NCBI GenBank assembly: GCA_014649355.1
Contig: BMSW01000007.1
Coordinates: 124,001-188,000, forward strand
Direction: 5' to 3'
Origin: Streptomyces althioticus
GTDB lineage: Bacteria > Actinomycetota > Actinomycetes > Streptomycetales > Streptomycetaceae
Length of the DNA: 64,000 bases
How positions within the stretch are numbered: position 1 is the stretch's first letter; every line of letters starts with the position of its first letter. The notes beneath the pieces are model-generated. The model was not told where the DNA came from, did no database searches, and saw only the letters and a program-made list of their open reading frames with translations. The translations under genes and the position numbers were made by a program. Shown in pieces: positions 54,668-62,723 of the stretch.

Positions 54668-54822
54668 GCCGTCCCTTCCTCGTCCGTGGCCTCGGGCATC
54701 CGCCCCGTCCTCCCAGCGCCCGCGGGGCCTCGGGCGGATGGCAGGGGCCGTCCGCCCGGACGCCGTGCGCGGGTGAGCCGTCCCGCCTCCCGGCCGTGCG
54801 CGCGCAGCGCTCTCGGCGTCAT
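54664..54822 (-). CDS. 52-codon ORF, repeat copy 3
   Basis: Starts ATGACGCCGAGAGCGCTG, encodes MTPRALRAHGREAGRLTRAR... and ends MPEATDEEGTA; its TGA overlaps the response regulator ATG (ATGA). GAAGGACGG precedes its start. Highly basic, Arg/Gly-rich. Whether the peptide matters or only its translation is unknown. Confidence 0.4.
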   Translation of the reverse strand: MTPRALRAHGREAGRLTRARRPGGRPLPSARGPAGAGRTGRMPEATDEEGTA

Positions 54823-54977
54823 GGGGTCCGTCCTTCGTCCGTGGCTCCGGGCGTCCGCCCCGTCCTCCCAGCGTCCGCCGGGCCTCGGGCGGATGACAGG
54901 GGCCGTCCGTCCGGATGCCGTGCGCGGGTCAGCCGTCCCGCCTCCCGGCCGTCCGCGCACAGCGCTCTCGGCGTCAT
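54819..54977 (-). CDS. 52-codon ORF, repeat copy 2
   Basis: Same length and frame as its neighbours; begins MTPRALCADGREAGRL and ends ATDEGRTP, with TGA overlapping the ATG of copy 3. Differences from copy 1 are nearly all amino-acid changing. Confidence 0.4.
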   Translation of the reverse strand: MTPRALCADGREAGRLTRARHPDGRPLSSARGPADAGRTGRTPGATDEGRTP

Positions 54978-55132
54978 GCGAACCGTCCTTCGTCCGTGGC
55001 TCCGGGCGTCTGCCCCGTCCTCCCAGCGTCCGCCGGGCCTCGGGCGGATGGCAGGGGCCGTCCGTCCTGATGCCGTTCGCGGGTGAGCCGTCCCGCCTCC
55101 CGGCCGTGCGCGCGCAGCGCTCTCGGCGTCAT
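54974..55132 (-). CDS. 52-codon ORF, repeat copy 1
   Basis: Begins MTPRALRAHGREAGRL and ends ATDEGRFA. Its ATG overlaps the kinase stop (TCATGA at 55129-55134), and its TGA overlaps the ATG of copy 2. First link of an ATGA chain from kinase to response regulator. Confidence 0.4.
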   Translation of the reverse strand: MTPRALRAHGREAGRLTRERHQDGRPLPSARGPADAGRTGQTPGATDEGRFA

Positions 55133-56415
55133 GAGGTCCGTCCCTCGTCCGTGGCCGTCTCCGCGCCGTCCCGTTCGGGCGGCAGGGGCAGGCGGGCGGT
55201 GACCAGGAAGCCGCCCTCCGGGCGCGGGCCCGCCGTCAGCTCCCCGCCCACCGCCGCCGCGCGTTCCCGCATGCCGATCAGCCCGTACCCGGGCGGGCGG
55301 TCCGACAGGGCGGGCGGTCCTGCCGGGGCGCCCCCGTCGTCGGACACGGTGACGGTCAGCCGCCCGCCGCCCCAGTCCAGCCCCACCCGGACGCCACGGC
55401 CCGCCGCGTGCTTGGTCACGTTGGTCAGCGCCTCCTGCACGATCCGGTACGCCGTGAGGTCCGCGCCCGGCGACAGCGACCGCGCCCGGCCCTCCTCGCG
55501 CACCGCCACCTCGAGCCCCGCCCGCCGGAACGACTCCAGCAGGTCCGGCAGTCGCGCCAGCCCGGGCGCCGGCCCCTCGGAAGCAGCCGTGTCCCTGTCC
55601 CCGGTCTGCCGCAACAGGCCCACCGTGGCGCGCAGTTCGTCCAGGGCGTGCCCGGTGGTCTCCACCAGCTCGCGCAGGCTGACACGGGTCTGCTCCGGGC
55701 GGCTGTCGAAGAAGTGGGCGGCGACCGTGGCCTGCGCGTTGGCCAGCGTGATCTGATGCGCCACCAGGTCGTGCAGCTCACGGGCGATCCGCACCCGCTC
55801 CTCCGCGACCCGCCGCCGCGCCTCCAGCTCCCTGCTCTCCTCGGCCCGCCGCGCCCGCTCCTCCACGGCCGCGAGATACGCCCGCCGGGTCCGTACCGCG
55901 TGCCCGATCAGCCCCGCCACCAGCGGCGCCGCCACCACCGTTCCCATCCGGCTCACGTCCCGCCAGGAGACGTCCTCGGACAGCGGCTCGGACCCGGCGA
56001 GCAGGGCCACGGCGGCCAGCGCGACGGCGCCCGCCGCACGTCGTTCTCCGGGGACGTGCAGCGTGCAGGCGTAGGCGGCGACCAGGGCGGGCGCGGCCAT
56101 GGGCGGACTCAACACCAGACCGAGGGGCTGGGCCACGACACCGGCCACCGTGGTGACGGCCAGCACGGTCAGGGGACGCCGGTGCCGCGCGGGCAGCACG
56201 GCGCAGGACACCAGGGCGAGCAGCCAGGCCGCGAAGGGAGGCGCGCTGAGGGTGTCCTCGACCCGCACGGTCCCCCCGAGCAGGCAGACCACGAACGCGG
56301 CCGCCACGACCGCGGTCTCCCGCCCCCGTCCGGGACGCGGCGCCCCCGTGTCCGGGGTGTCCGGTGTCGGCAGCACGCGGACCAGCCTAGGGGCCCTGTT
56401 CACGGAAGTGCGCAT
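55129..56415 (-). CDS. NarL-type sensor histidine kinase (HisKA_3)
   Basis: 428 residues from ATG at 56415 (GGAGGGTGGAAG upstream), preferred over a longer in-frame start that would include the operators. Several N-terminal helices (TAVVAAAFVVCLLGG; FAAWLLALVSCAVLPA; LTVLAVTTVAGVVAQPLGLV; AGAVALAAVALLAGS). Dimerisation/H-box VRIARELHDLVAHQITLANA; HATPase ALTNVTKHAAGRGVRV, VSDDGGAPAG and GYGLIGMRERAAAVGG. Partner of the regulator at 53975-54667. Confidence 0.93.
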   Translation of the reverse strand: MRTSVNRAPRLVRVLPTPDTPDTGAPRPGRGRETAVVAAAFVVCLLGGTVRVEDTLSAPPFAAWLLALVSCAVLPARHRRPLTVLAVTTVAGVVAQPLGLVLSPPMAAPALVAAYACTLHVPGERRAAGAVALAAVALLAGSEPLSEDVSWRDVSRMGTVVAAPLVAGLIGHAVRTRRAYLAAVEERARRAEESRELEARRRVAEERVRIARELHDLVAHQITLANAQATVAAHFFDSRPEQTRVSLRELVETTGHALDELRATVGLLRQTGDRDTAASEGPAPGLARLPDLLESFRRAGLEVAVREEGRARSLSPGADLTAYRIVQEALTNVTKHAAGRGVRVGLDWGGGRLTVTVSDDGGAPAGPPALSDRPPGYGLIGMRERAAAVGGELTAGPRPEGGFLVTARLPLPPERDGAETATDEGRTS

Positions 56416-56471
56416 ACTTCCACCCTCCGGGCCCGCCCCCGGCCGGGCGTCGTCCTCGGGGGTGGTCCCCA

Positions 56472-56489
56472 CTGGTGCGTACGCAGCAG
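56472..56489. promoter_or_regulatory. Palindrome copy 2, upstream of the kinase gene
   Basis: CTGGTGCGTACGCAGCAG, one mismatch from the 51262 palindrome, 57 bp upstream of the kinase start. Confidence 0.6.
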
Positions 56490-56502
56490 TGGGGCGCGCC
56501 GT

Positions 56503-56520
56503 CTGGTGCGTACGCACTAC
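56503..56520. promoter_or_regulatory. Palindrome copy 3, upstream of the kinase gene
   Basis: CTGGTGCGTACGCACTAC, two mismatches from the 51262 palindrome, 31 bp (three helical turns) from copy 2. Confidence 0.58.
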
Positions 56521-56543
56521 CCGGCCCGCGCCCGGGGACGCCC

Positions 56544-56577
56544 GAGGGCCCCGTCTCCAGCCGGAGACGGGGCCCTC
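56544..56577 (-). terminator. Terminator of the sdh operon
   Basis: Perfect 15-bp stem: GAGGGCCCCGTCTCC (56544-56558) and its complement (56563-56577) around AGCC, 21 bases beyond the sdhB stop. Confidence 0.85.
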
Positions 56578-56598
56578 GTGACCTACGGGCGGGGTGCC

Positions 56599-57378
56599 TC
56601 AGTAGCGGCGCGTGATGAGCGCGCGCTTCACCTCGGCGATCGCCTTGGTGACCTCGATACCGCGCGGGCAGGCGTCCGTGCAGTTGAACGTGGTGCGGCA
56701 ACGCCACACGCCGTCCTTGTCGTTGAGGATCTCCAGGCGCTGCTCGCCGGCCTCGTCACGCGAGTCGAAGATGAAGCGGTGCGCGTTGACGATCGCGGCC
56801 GGGCCGAAGTACTGGCCGTCGTTCCAGAACACCGGGCACGACGAGGTGCACGCGGCGCACAGGATGCACTTGGTCGTGTCGTCGAAGCGCTCGCGGTCCT
56901 CGGCGGACTGGAGCCGCTCACGCGTCGGCTCGTTGGTGTCCTTCGTGATCAGGAAGGGCATCACGTCCCGGTACGCCTGGAAGAACGGCTCCATGTCCAC
57001 GACCAGGTCCTTGAGGACCGTCAGGCCCTTGATGGCCTCGACCGTGATCGGCTTCTCGGGGTTGATGTCCTTGATCAGCGTCTTGCACGCCAGGCGGTTC
57101 TTGCCGTTGATCCGCATGGCGTCGGAGCCGCAGATGCCGTGGGCGCAGGAACGGCGGAAGGTCAGGGTGCCGTCCAGGTCCCACTTGATCTTGTGCAGCG
57201 CGTCGAGGACACGCTCCTTGGGGTCGATCTCCAGCTGGAAGTCTTCCCAGGTCGCCTCCGCGGAGACCTCCGGGTTGAACCGGCGGATCCGCAGGGTGAC
57301 GGTGATGTAGGGGGAGTCGGCGAAGCCGGGCTCGGGGGAGCCGGCCGCGTCCGCCTTGTCCAGTACGGGGGTAGCCAT
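56599..57378 (-). CDS. sdhB: Succinate dehydrogenase iron-sulfur subunit
   Basis: 259 residues. [2Fe-2S] site RSCAHGICGSDAMRINGKNR plus LAC (with Asp at the third ligand position, as in E. coli), [4Fe-4S] CILCAACTSSCP and [3Fe-4S] CRTTFNCTDACPRGI. Passes electrons from SdhA to the membrane quinone site. Its ATG shares one base with the sdhA stop. Last gene of the leftward sdhCDAB operon. Confidence 0.98.
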   Translation of the reverse strand: MATPVLDKADAAGSPEPGFADSPYITVTLRIRRFNPEVSAEATWEDFQLEIDPKERVLDALHKIKWDLDGTLTFRRSCAHGICGSDAMRINGKNRLACKTLIKDINPEKPITVEAIKGLTVLKDLVVDMEPFFQAYRDVMPFLITKDTNEPTRERLQSAEDRERFDDTTKCILCAACTSSCPVFWNDGQYFGPAAIVNAHRFIFDSRDEAGEQRLEILNDKDGVWRCRTTFNCTDACPRGIEVTKAIAEVKRALITRRY

Positions 57379-59132
57379 CAGTACTTACGCTCCATCGGCT
57401 GGTAGCGGGTCTGGACGACCGGCTTGTAGTCCAGACGGACGGTCTCGGTGCCGTCGGCGCCGACCTCGCGGTACGCCATCGTGTGGCGCATGAAGTTGAC
57501 GTCGTCGCGGTTCGGGTAGTCCTCGCGGTAATGACCGCCGCGGGACTCCTTGCGGGCCAGGGCGGACACGGCCATGACCTCGGCCAGGTCCAGCAGGTTG
57601 CCCAGCTCGACGGCCTCCAGCAGGTCGGTGTTGAACCGCTTGCCCTTGTCCTGGATGGCGACGTTCTTGTAGCGCTCGCGCAGCTCGGCGATCTTCTCGA
57701 CCGCCGTCTTGATGGTCTGCTCGGTGCGGAACACCATGACGTTGGCGTCCATGGTCTCCTGCAGCTCGCGGCGCAGCTCGGCCACCCGCTCGTTGCCGGT
57801 GGAGGACCGCAGGCGCTCGATCTGGCCGACCACGAAGGACTCCGGGGCCTCCGGCAGCTCGACGAAGTCCGCGGTCTGCGCGTACTCCGCCGCCGCGATG
57901 CCGGCCCGCTTGCCGAACACGTTGATGTCCAGCAGCGAGTTGGTGCCCAGACGGTTGGCGCCGTGCACCGACACGCAGGCCACCTCGCCGGCCGCGTACA
58001 GGCCGGGGACGACCGTGGTGTTGTCCGCGAGGACCTCACCCTTGACGTTGGTCGGGATGCCGCCCATCGCGTAGTGCGCGGTGGGCTGGATCGGGATCGG
58101 GTCCGTGTAGGGCTCGATGCCGAGGTAGGTCCGCGCGAACTCCGTGATGTCGGGCAGCTTGGCGTCCAGCTGCTCCGGCGGGAGGTGCGTGAGGTCCAGG
58201 TAGACGTGGTCGCCCTCGGGACCGCAGCCGCGTCCCTCGCGGATCTCCGTGTAGATGGAGCGGGAGACGACGTCACGCGAGGCGAGGTCCTTCATGACGG
58301 GCGCGTACTTCTCCATGAAGCGCTCGCCGTCCTTGTTGCGCAGGATGCCGCCCTCACCGCGGGCGCCCTCCGTGAGCAGGATGCCCATGCGCCAGATGCC
58401 GGTCGGGTGGAACTGGAAGAACTCCATGTCCTCCAGCGGCAGGCCCCGGCGGTACACGGCGGCCTGGCCGTCACCGGTCAGGGTGTGCGCGTTGGACGTC
58501 ACCTTGAAGAACTTGCCGGTGCCGCCGGACGCGTAGATCACGGACTTCGCCTGGAAGATGTGGATCTCGCCGGTCGCCAGCTCGTACGCCACGACGCCGG
58601 ACGACTTCTTGACGCCGTCGACCTCGGTGATCAGCTGGTCCAGGACGTAGAACTCGTTGAAGAACTCCACGCCCTCCTTGACGCAGTTCTGGTACAGCGT
58701 CTGGAGGATCATGTGGCCGGTGCGGTCCGCGGCGTAGCAGGACCGGCGGACCGGGGCCTCGCCGTGGTTGCGGGAGTGGCCGCCGAAGCGGCGCTGGTCG
58801 ATGGTGCCGTTCGGCGTGCGGTTGAACGGCAGGCCCATCTTCTCCAGGTCGAGGACGGAGTCGATGGCCTCCTTCGCCAGGATCTCGGCGGCGTCCTGGT
58901 CGACCAGGTAGTCACCGCCCTTGACCGTGTCGAAGGTGTGCCACTCCCAGTTGTCCTCCTCCACGTTGGCCAGCGCGGCGGCCATGCCGCCCTGCGCGGC
59001 GCCCGTGTGGGAGCGGGTGGGGTAGAGCTTGGTCAGCACGGCGGTGCGGCTGCGCTTCGTCGACTCGATGGCGGCGCGCATACCGGCGCCACCGGCGCCG
59101 ACGATGACGGTGTCGTACTTGTGGATCTTCAT
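57378..59132 (-). CDS. sdhA: Succinate dehydrogenase flavoprotein subunit
   Basis: 584 residues, normal. FAD site VIVGAGGAGMRAAIEST, covalent-FAD His in SHTGAAQGGMAAAL, substrate site FQFHPTGIWRMG, active-site Arg region SRSIYTEIREGRG and HYAMGGIPTN, GANRLGTNSLLD. Oxidises succinate to fumarate in TCA cycle and respiration. Preceded by sdhD by 19 bases. Confidence 0.98.
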   Translation of the reverse strand: MKIHKYDTVIVGAGGAGMRAAIESTKRSRTAVLTKLYPTRSHTGAAQGGMAAALANVEEDNWEWHTFDTVKGGDYLVDQDAAEILAKEAIDSVLDLEKMGLPFNRTPNGTIDQRRFGGHSRNHGEAPVRRSCYAADRTGHMILQTLYQNCVKEGVEFFNEFYVLDQLITEVDGVKKSSGVVAYELATGEIHIFQAKSVIYASGGTGKFFKVTSNAHTLTGDGQAAVYRRGLPLEDMEFFQFHPTGIWRMGILLTEGARGEGGILRNKDGERFMEKYAPVMKDLASRDVVSRSIYTEIREGRGCGPEGDHVYLDLTHLPPEQLDAKLPDITEFARTYLGIEPYTDPIPIQPTAHYAMGGIPTNVKGEVLADNTTVVPGLYAAGEVACVSVHGANRLGTNSLLDINVFGKRAGIAAAEYAQTADFVELPEAPESFVVGQIERLRSSTGNERVAELRRELQETMDANVMVFRTEQTIKTAVEKIAELRERYKNVAIQDKGKRFNTDLLEAVELGNLLDLAEVMAVSALARKESRGGHYREDYPNRDDVNFMRHTMAYREVGADGTETVRLDYKPVVQTRYQPMERKY

Positions 59133-59151
59133 GATTCTCGCAGCCCCGTGC

Positions 59152-59634
59152 CTAGCGGATGTTCGGGTCGAAGGTGAAGATCACCAGCGTGCCCAGCAGG
59201 ATGGTGAACACCGTGGCCGTGTAGAGCAGGCCCTTCAGCCACAGGCGGGTGTTCGGCCGCTCGGCGTAGTCGTTGATGACCGTGCGCAGGCCGTTGGCGC
59301 CGTGCAGCATCGCCAGCCACAGCATCGCCAGGTCCCAGACCTGCCAGAAGGGGCTCGCCCAGCGGCCCGCCACGAAGGCGAAGCCGATCTTGGAGACGCC
59401 GCCGTCCAGCACCAACTGGATCAGCAGGTGGCCGATGACCAGCACGACCAGGACGACACCGGACAGGCGCATGAACAGCCACGCGGCCAGCTCGAAGTTG
59501 CCGCGGGTGCTCTTCGGGGTCTTCTTGGTCCGCTTGCGCGGGGGCTCGATGACCGGCGCCGGGTTGTCGACGGAGTACGGCGAGGCGCCTTCGACGGGGC
59601 CGACGCCCGAGGCGGAGGTTTCAGTCGTGGACAT
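59152..59634 (-). CDS. sdhD: Succinate dehydrogenase membrane anchor subunit
   Basis: 160 residues with three helices (LAAWLFMRLSGVVLVVLVIG, FWQVWDLAMLWLAMLHGANG, LLYTATVFTILLGTLVIFTF) and a 45-residue polar N-terminus. The His in VIGHLLIQL and in LHGANGLR are candidate haem/quinone residues. The gene is five bases after sdhC. Confidence 0.93.
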   Translation of the reverse strand: MSTTETSASGVGPVEGASPYSVDNPAPVIEPPRKRTKKTPKSTRGNFELAAWLFMRLSGVVLVVLVIGHLLIQLVLDGGVSKIGFAFVAGRWASPFWQVWDLAMLWLAMLHGANGLRTVINDYAERPNTRLWLKGLLYTATVFTILLGTLVIFTFDPNIR

Positions 59635-59639
59635 CTGCG

Positions 59640-60020
59640 TCAGCTCCCGAACAGTTCACGAGCGGCGTGGCCGAGGACGGGGTAGATCGCCCCGAGCATC
59701 AGCACGATCCACACGGCGACGACGGTCCAGAGCATCTGCTTCTGGTACCGGGCGCCCTTGATCCAGAAGTCGACGGCGATGACACGCAGGCCGTTGAGCG
59801 CGTGGAAGAGGATGGCGGCCACGAGGCCGTACTCCAGCAGCGCGACGATCGGCGTCTTGTACGTGGCCACGACGTCGTCGTAGGCCTCCGGGGACACTCG
59901 CACGAGAGCGGTGTCCAGCACGTGAACGAACAGGAAGAAGAAGATGAGGACGCCGGTGACTCGGTGAGCCACCCAGGACCACATTCCTTCCCGGCCGCGG
60001 TACAGCGTTCCAGCCGGCAC
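59640..60020 (-). CDS. sdhC: Succinate dehydrogenase cytochrome b556 subunit
   Basis: 126 residues from GTG at 60020, chosen for the ideal GGAGGAAA ribosome site; an upstream in-frame start would overlap it. Begins VPAGTLYRGREGMWSWVAHR, the family N-terminus, with HRVTGVLIFFFLFVHVLD and haem-ligand His candidates; three helices. First gene of sdhCDAB. The 200-bp upstream gap has TACCAT near 60107-60112 as a possible -10, otherwise no feature. Confidence 0.94.
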   Translation of the reverse strand: MPAGTLYRGREGMWSWVAHRVTGVLIFFFLFVHVLDTALVRVSPEAYDDVVATYKTPIVALLEYGLVAAILFHALNGLRVIAVDFWIKGARYQKQMLWTVVAVWIVLMLGAIYPVLGHAARELFGS

Positions 60021-60222
60021 GGAAATTTCCTCCGGGAGCGGGGATTGGGGCCGCGCCGGCTTTCCTTGTCGGTCGGGCCCGGCCGGGTACGGTCCACCGG
60101 CCCCCAGCATGGTAGCGACGGTTGCCTGCGGCGCTTACGGGGGGCCTGCCGGTGTGATCAAACTTGCACCCGAAAAGGGGGGCCGTGGTGCGGATGCGGC
60201 CACCGGGGTGGGGGGTTTGCGG

Positions 60223-60906
60223 TCATTTGCCGGGTGCGGCGTCGCGGGGGCCGGTCGCGCGGTCCCTCGCGCCCCCGAGCGTGTCGGTCAGGCGCTCCCG
60301 GGCCAGGAGGCGGAGTTGGTCCCTGGTGACCGTGTGCTCCTCCTCGGGATCGTTCGCCAATCGTGACCGGATGTCCTCCAGGACGCGGTCGAGGACCTCG
60401 TCCTCGGGGACGCCGTCCAGGCAGAGGACGAAGACGTGTCCGAACTTCGCCTCGTAGGCCGCGTGCGCGGCGTTCAGGGCGGTGTGGGCGGCCGAGTAGG
60501 TGTCCTCGGGGAGCGAGGGGAGGGGCTCGGAGACCAGGGCCTCGGCGATCTCCTCCGGCGAGAGGTCGTACGCCGCCTCGTCCGCGGCGGCCAGGAGGGA
60601 CGCCGTGTCGGGGTACGGGCGGTGGCCGGCCAGCAGGCGGGCCCAGCGGGGGCTGTGCAGGCAGGACAGCAGGGCGCGCTCGGCGTCCGGCCCGGGAGCG
60701 TCGTTGAACCACTCCAGCGGGGGCGGGGTTCCGGGCGTGCCGCGGGACTGTTCGGGTATGGCGACTCGGCCGGGGAGGTCTGGGAGTCGGTGCGCAGGCA
60801 GCGTGGGTCCTCGTGGGCGTCGCGTGAGTGTCGTTGGTAGATGCTGTGAGAGTTGTGACGTCACGTTATCGAGTGAGTCCGAGACGTGTCCGATCGGTAC
60901 CCCCAT
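60223..60906 (-). CDS. 2-oxo-4-hydroxy-4-carboxy-5-ureidoimidazoline (OHCU) decarboxylase
   Basis: Up to 227 residues. Catalyses the last step from urate oxidation to (S)-allantoin. The OHCU fold is seen from about residue 63: LEWFNDAPGPDAERALLSCL, PRWARLLAGHRPYPDTASLL, AYDLSPEEIAEAL, and AYEAKFGHVFVLCLDG. The start is doubtful: the first 45 codons use A/T third positions far more than the rest, so ATG 60906 or GTG 60864 may overextend it. GTGACGTCAC (60855-60864) within that stretch looks more like a promoter element. Divergent from the GH20 gene. Confidence 0.87.
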   Translation of the reverse strand: MGVPIGHVSDSLDNVTSQLSQHLPTTLTRRPRGPTLPAHRLPDLPGRVAIPEQSRGTPGTPPPLEWFNDAPGPDAERALLSCLHSPRWARLLAGHRPYPDTASLLAAADEAAYDLSPEEIAEALVSEPLPSLPEDTYSAAHTALNAAHAAYEAKFGHVFVLCLDGVPEDEVLDRVLEDIRSRLANDPEEEHTVTRDQLRLLARERLTDTLGGARDRATGPRDAAPGK

Positions 60907-60938
60907 TTCACCCGGACGGCAGAGTTTGAGAACGGCTC

Positions 60939-62612
60939 ATGGACGCTTCTCACCCGAACGGGTCGTACGTTGGCAGGGTGAGTCGGCACAGGCAGCACGG
61001 TCAGCGCAGGCGCGGTCCCGGCGCCGAGGCGACGGCGAGGCGGCGGAGGATCACCGCCGTCGGGGTCGCCGTGGGGGCGGTGGTGGTGGCCTCCGGGGTG
61101 GGAATCGGCCTGTGGGCCTCGGGCGACGACGGTCCGGCGGCCGCCCCCTCCTCGCCGTCGCCGACGCCGAGCCCCACCCGCAGCTACCCGCTGTCCGAGG
61201 CGCCGCGGACCATACCCGCCGTGCGCGAGCACACCGCGGAGCGCGGCCCCGGCTGGCGGCCCGTCCCCGGGCACCGGGTGGTCGTGTCCGACCCGGCGCT
61301 CGCCGACGAGGGCCGGCTGACCGCCGGGGAACTGGGCCTGACGTACGCGGGGGAGAAGGACGACGAGCGGCCCGGCGACGTGCGCCTGGAGCTGAACCGC
61401 GACTCCGGCGCGAACCCGGAGTCGTACACCCTGACCGTGCGCGGCGGGCGGGTCACCGTCAGCGGGCCGGGGGAGGCGGGCGTCTTCTACGGCACCCGCA
61501 CCCTCAAGCAGGAGATACGCGGGGCCGGCGCCGCCCCCGAGGGCGTGGTGCGCGACGAACCCGCCAAGCCGCGGCGCGGCATGATGCTGGACATCGCGCG
61601 CAAGCACTACGACGCCGGCTGGATAGAGGACCGCATACGCGAGCTGGGCGACCTGAAGTACAACGAGATCGGCCTGCACTTCTCCGACGACCAGGGCTTC
61701 CGCATCGAGTCCGGCTCGCACCCGGAGATCGTGTCGAAGGACCACCTCACCAAGGCGCAGGTCCGGAAGATCGTCGAGCTCGCGGAGAGCCGGCACATCA
61801 CCGTCGTCCCCGAGATCGACTCGCCCGGACACCTCGGCGCCGTCATCGAGGCCCACCCCGACCTTCAGCTGCGCAAGGCGAACGGCGAGGCGGTGCGCGG
61901 CGCCATCGACATCGCGAATTCCGGGTCCGCCGAGATCGTCGACGACCTGCTCGACGAGTACGCCGGTCTCTTCCCCGGCGGCCGGTGGCATCTCGGCGGC
62001 GACGAGTACCAGGCCCTCGTCGTCCCCGACCCCGAGGCGACCTTCCCGGGCCTCGCCGCCGCGGCCCGCGAGAAGTACGGCTCGGGCGCCACCGTCGAGG
62101 ACCTCACCACCGGCTGGCTCAACGACCGCGCCGCCACCGTCCGCGCGAACGACCGCGTCCCGCGCGCCTGGAACGACGGCTTCTTCACCGGCGGGTCCGT
62201 CCAGGCCGACGAGGACATCGAGGTCGCCTACTGGACCGGCAAGGAGATCGGCGCGCGCGACCCCGTCGAGTACCTGGCCGAGGGCCGCGACGTGATCAAC
62301 TACAACGACGAGTTCCTGTACTACGTCCTCGGCGAGCCGCTCACCTTCGTCTACCCGACGGGCGAGCGCATCTACGAACAGTGGACTCCGCGGGTGCTGC
62401 GCGGCACCGAGCCCGTCCCCGCCAGGTACGACCGCCAGATCCTCGGCGGCTCCTTCGCCATCTGGGGCGACCTGCCCCGCTCCCAGACCCAGGAGCAGGT
62501 CGCGGCCGGCATCCGGATGCCGCTGCGGGCCCTCGCCCAGAAGCTGTGGGACGCGGGCGAACCCACGCTGTCCTGGGCCGAGTTCCGCACCCTGGCGGGC
62601 CGGCTCGGCTGA
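60939..62612 (+). CDS. Beta-N-acetylhexosaminidase (GH20), membrane-anchored or secreted
   Basis: 557 residues from ATG at 60939 (a GTG at 60978 is the alternative). Basic N-terminus, then one hydrophobic helix (ITAVGVAVGAVVVASGVGIG) acting as signal/anchor, a Ser/Pro linker, a GH20b-like domain (YTLTVRGGRVTVSGPGEAGV) and the catalytic barrel with RGMMLDIARKHYDAGW, VVPEIDSPGHLGA and the catalytic Asp-Glu pair in WHLGGDEYQ. Removes terminal GlcNAc/GalNAc, probably from chitin or wall fragments. Confidence 0.94.
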   Translation: MDASHPNGSYVGRVSRHRQHGQRRRGPGAEATARRRRITAVGVAVGAVVVASGVGIGLWASGDDGPAAAPSSPSPTPSPTRSYPLSEAPRTIPAVREHTAERGPGWRPVPGHRVVVSDPALADEGRLTAGELGLTYAGEKDDERPGDVRLELNRDSGANPESYTLTVRGGRVTVSGPGEAGVFYGTRTLKQEIRGAGAAPEGVVRDEPAKPRRGMMLDIARKHYDAGWIEDRIRELGDLKYNEIGLHFSDDQGFRIESGSHPEIVSKDHLTKAQVRKIVELAESRHITVVPEIDSPGHLGAVIEAHPDLQLRKANGEAVRGAIDIANSGSAEIVDDLLDEYAGLFPGGRWHLGGDEYQALVVPDPEATFPGLAAAAREKYGSGATVEDLTTGWLNDRAATVRANDRVPRAWNDGFFTGGSVQADEDIEVAYWTGKEIGARDPVEYLAEGRDVINYNDEFLYYVLGEPLTFVYPTGERIYEQWTPRVLRGTEPVPARYDRQILGGSFAIWGDLPRSQTQEQVAAGIRMPLRALAQKLWDAGEPTLSWAEFRTLAGRLG

Positions 62613-62723
62613 CGGATTGCCGCGAACGCCTGCGAACCCCCGTACGGCTGTGGTGATGTTCTGGGCGAGCCGAAGGCTCGGCACGCCGGGCCGGGAACCG
62701 ACACGCGGGGGGAACACCGGCAC

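Larger units (their letters stand above)
54664..55132 (-). repeat. Three tandem 155-bp repeats between kinase and response regulator
   Basis: Units have exact 155-bp spacing: the segment TCTCGGCGTC occurs at 54811, 54966 and 55121, with a diverged form (CCTCAGCGTC) at 54656 at the response regulator start. Each unit combines the kinase tail codons (ATDEGR), an ATGACG start like that of the regulator, and about 120 bp of spacer. Only substitutions, no indels, separate the copies. Confidence 0.9.

Noticed and set aside
54664..55132. 155-bp repeats considered as CRISPR or an integron-like array.
   Set aside because: Units are near-identical throughout, without unique spacers or recombination sites.
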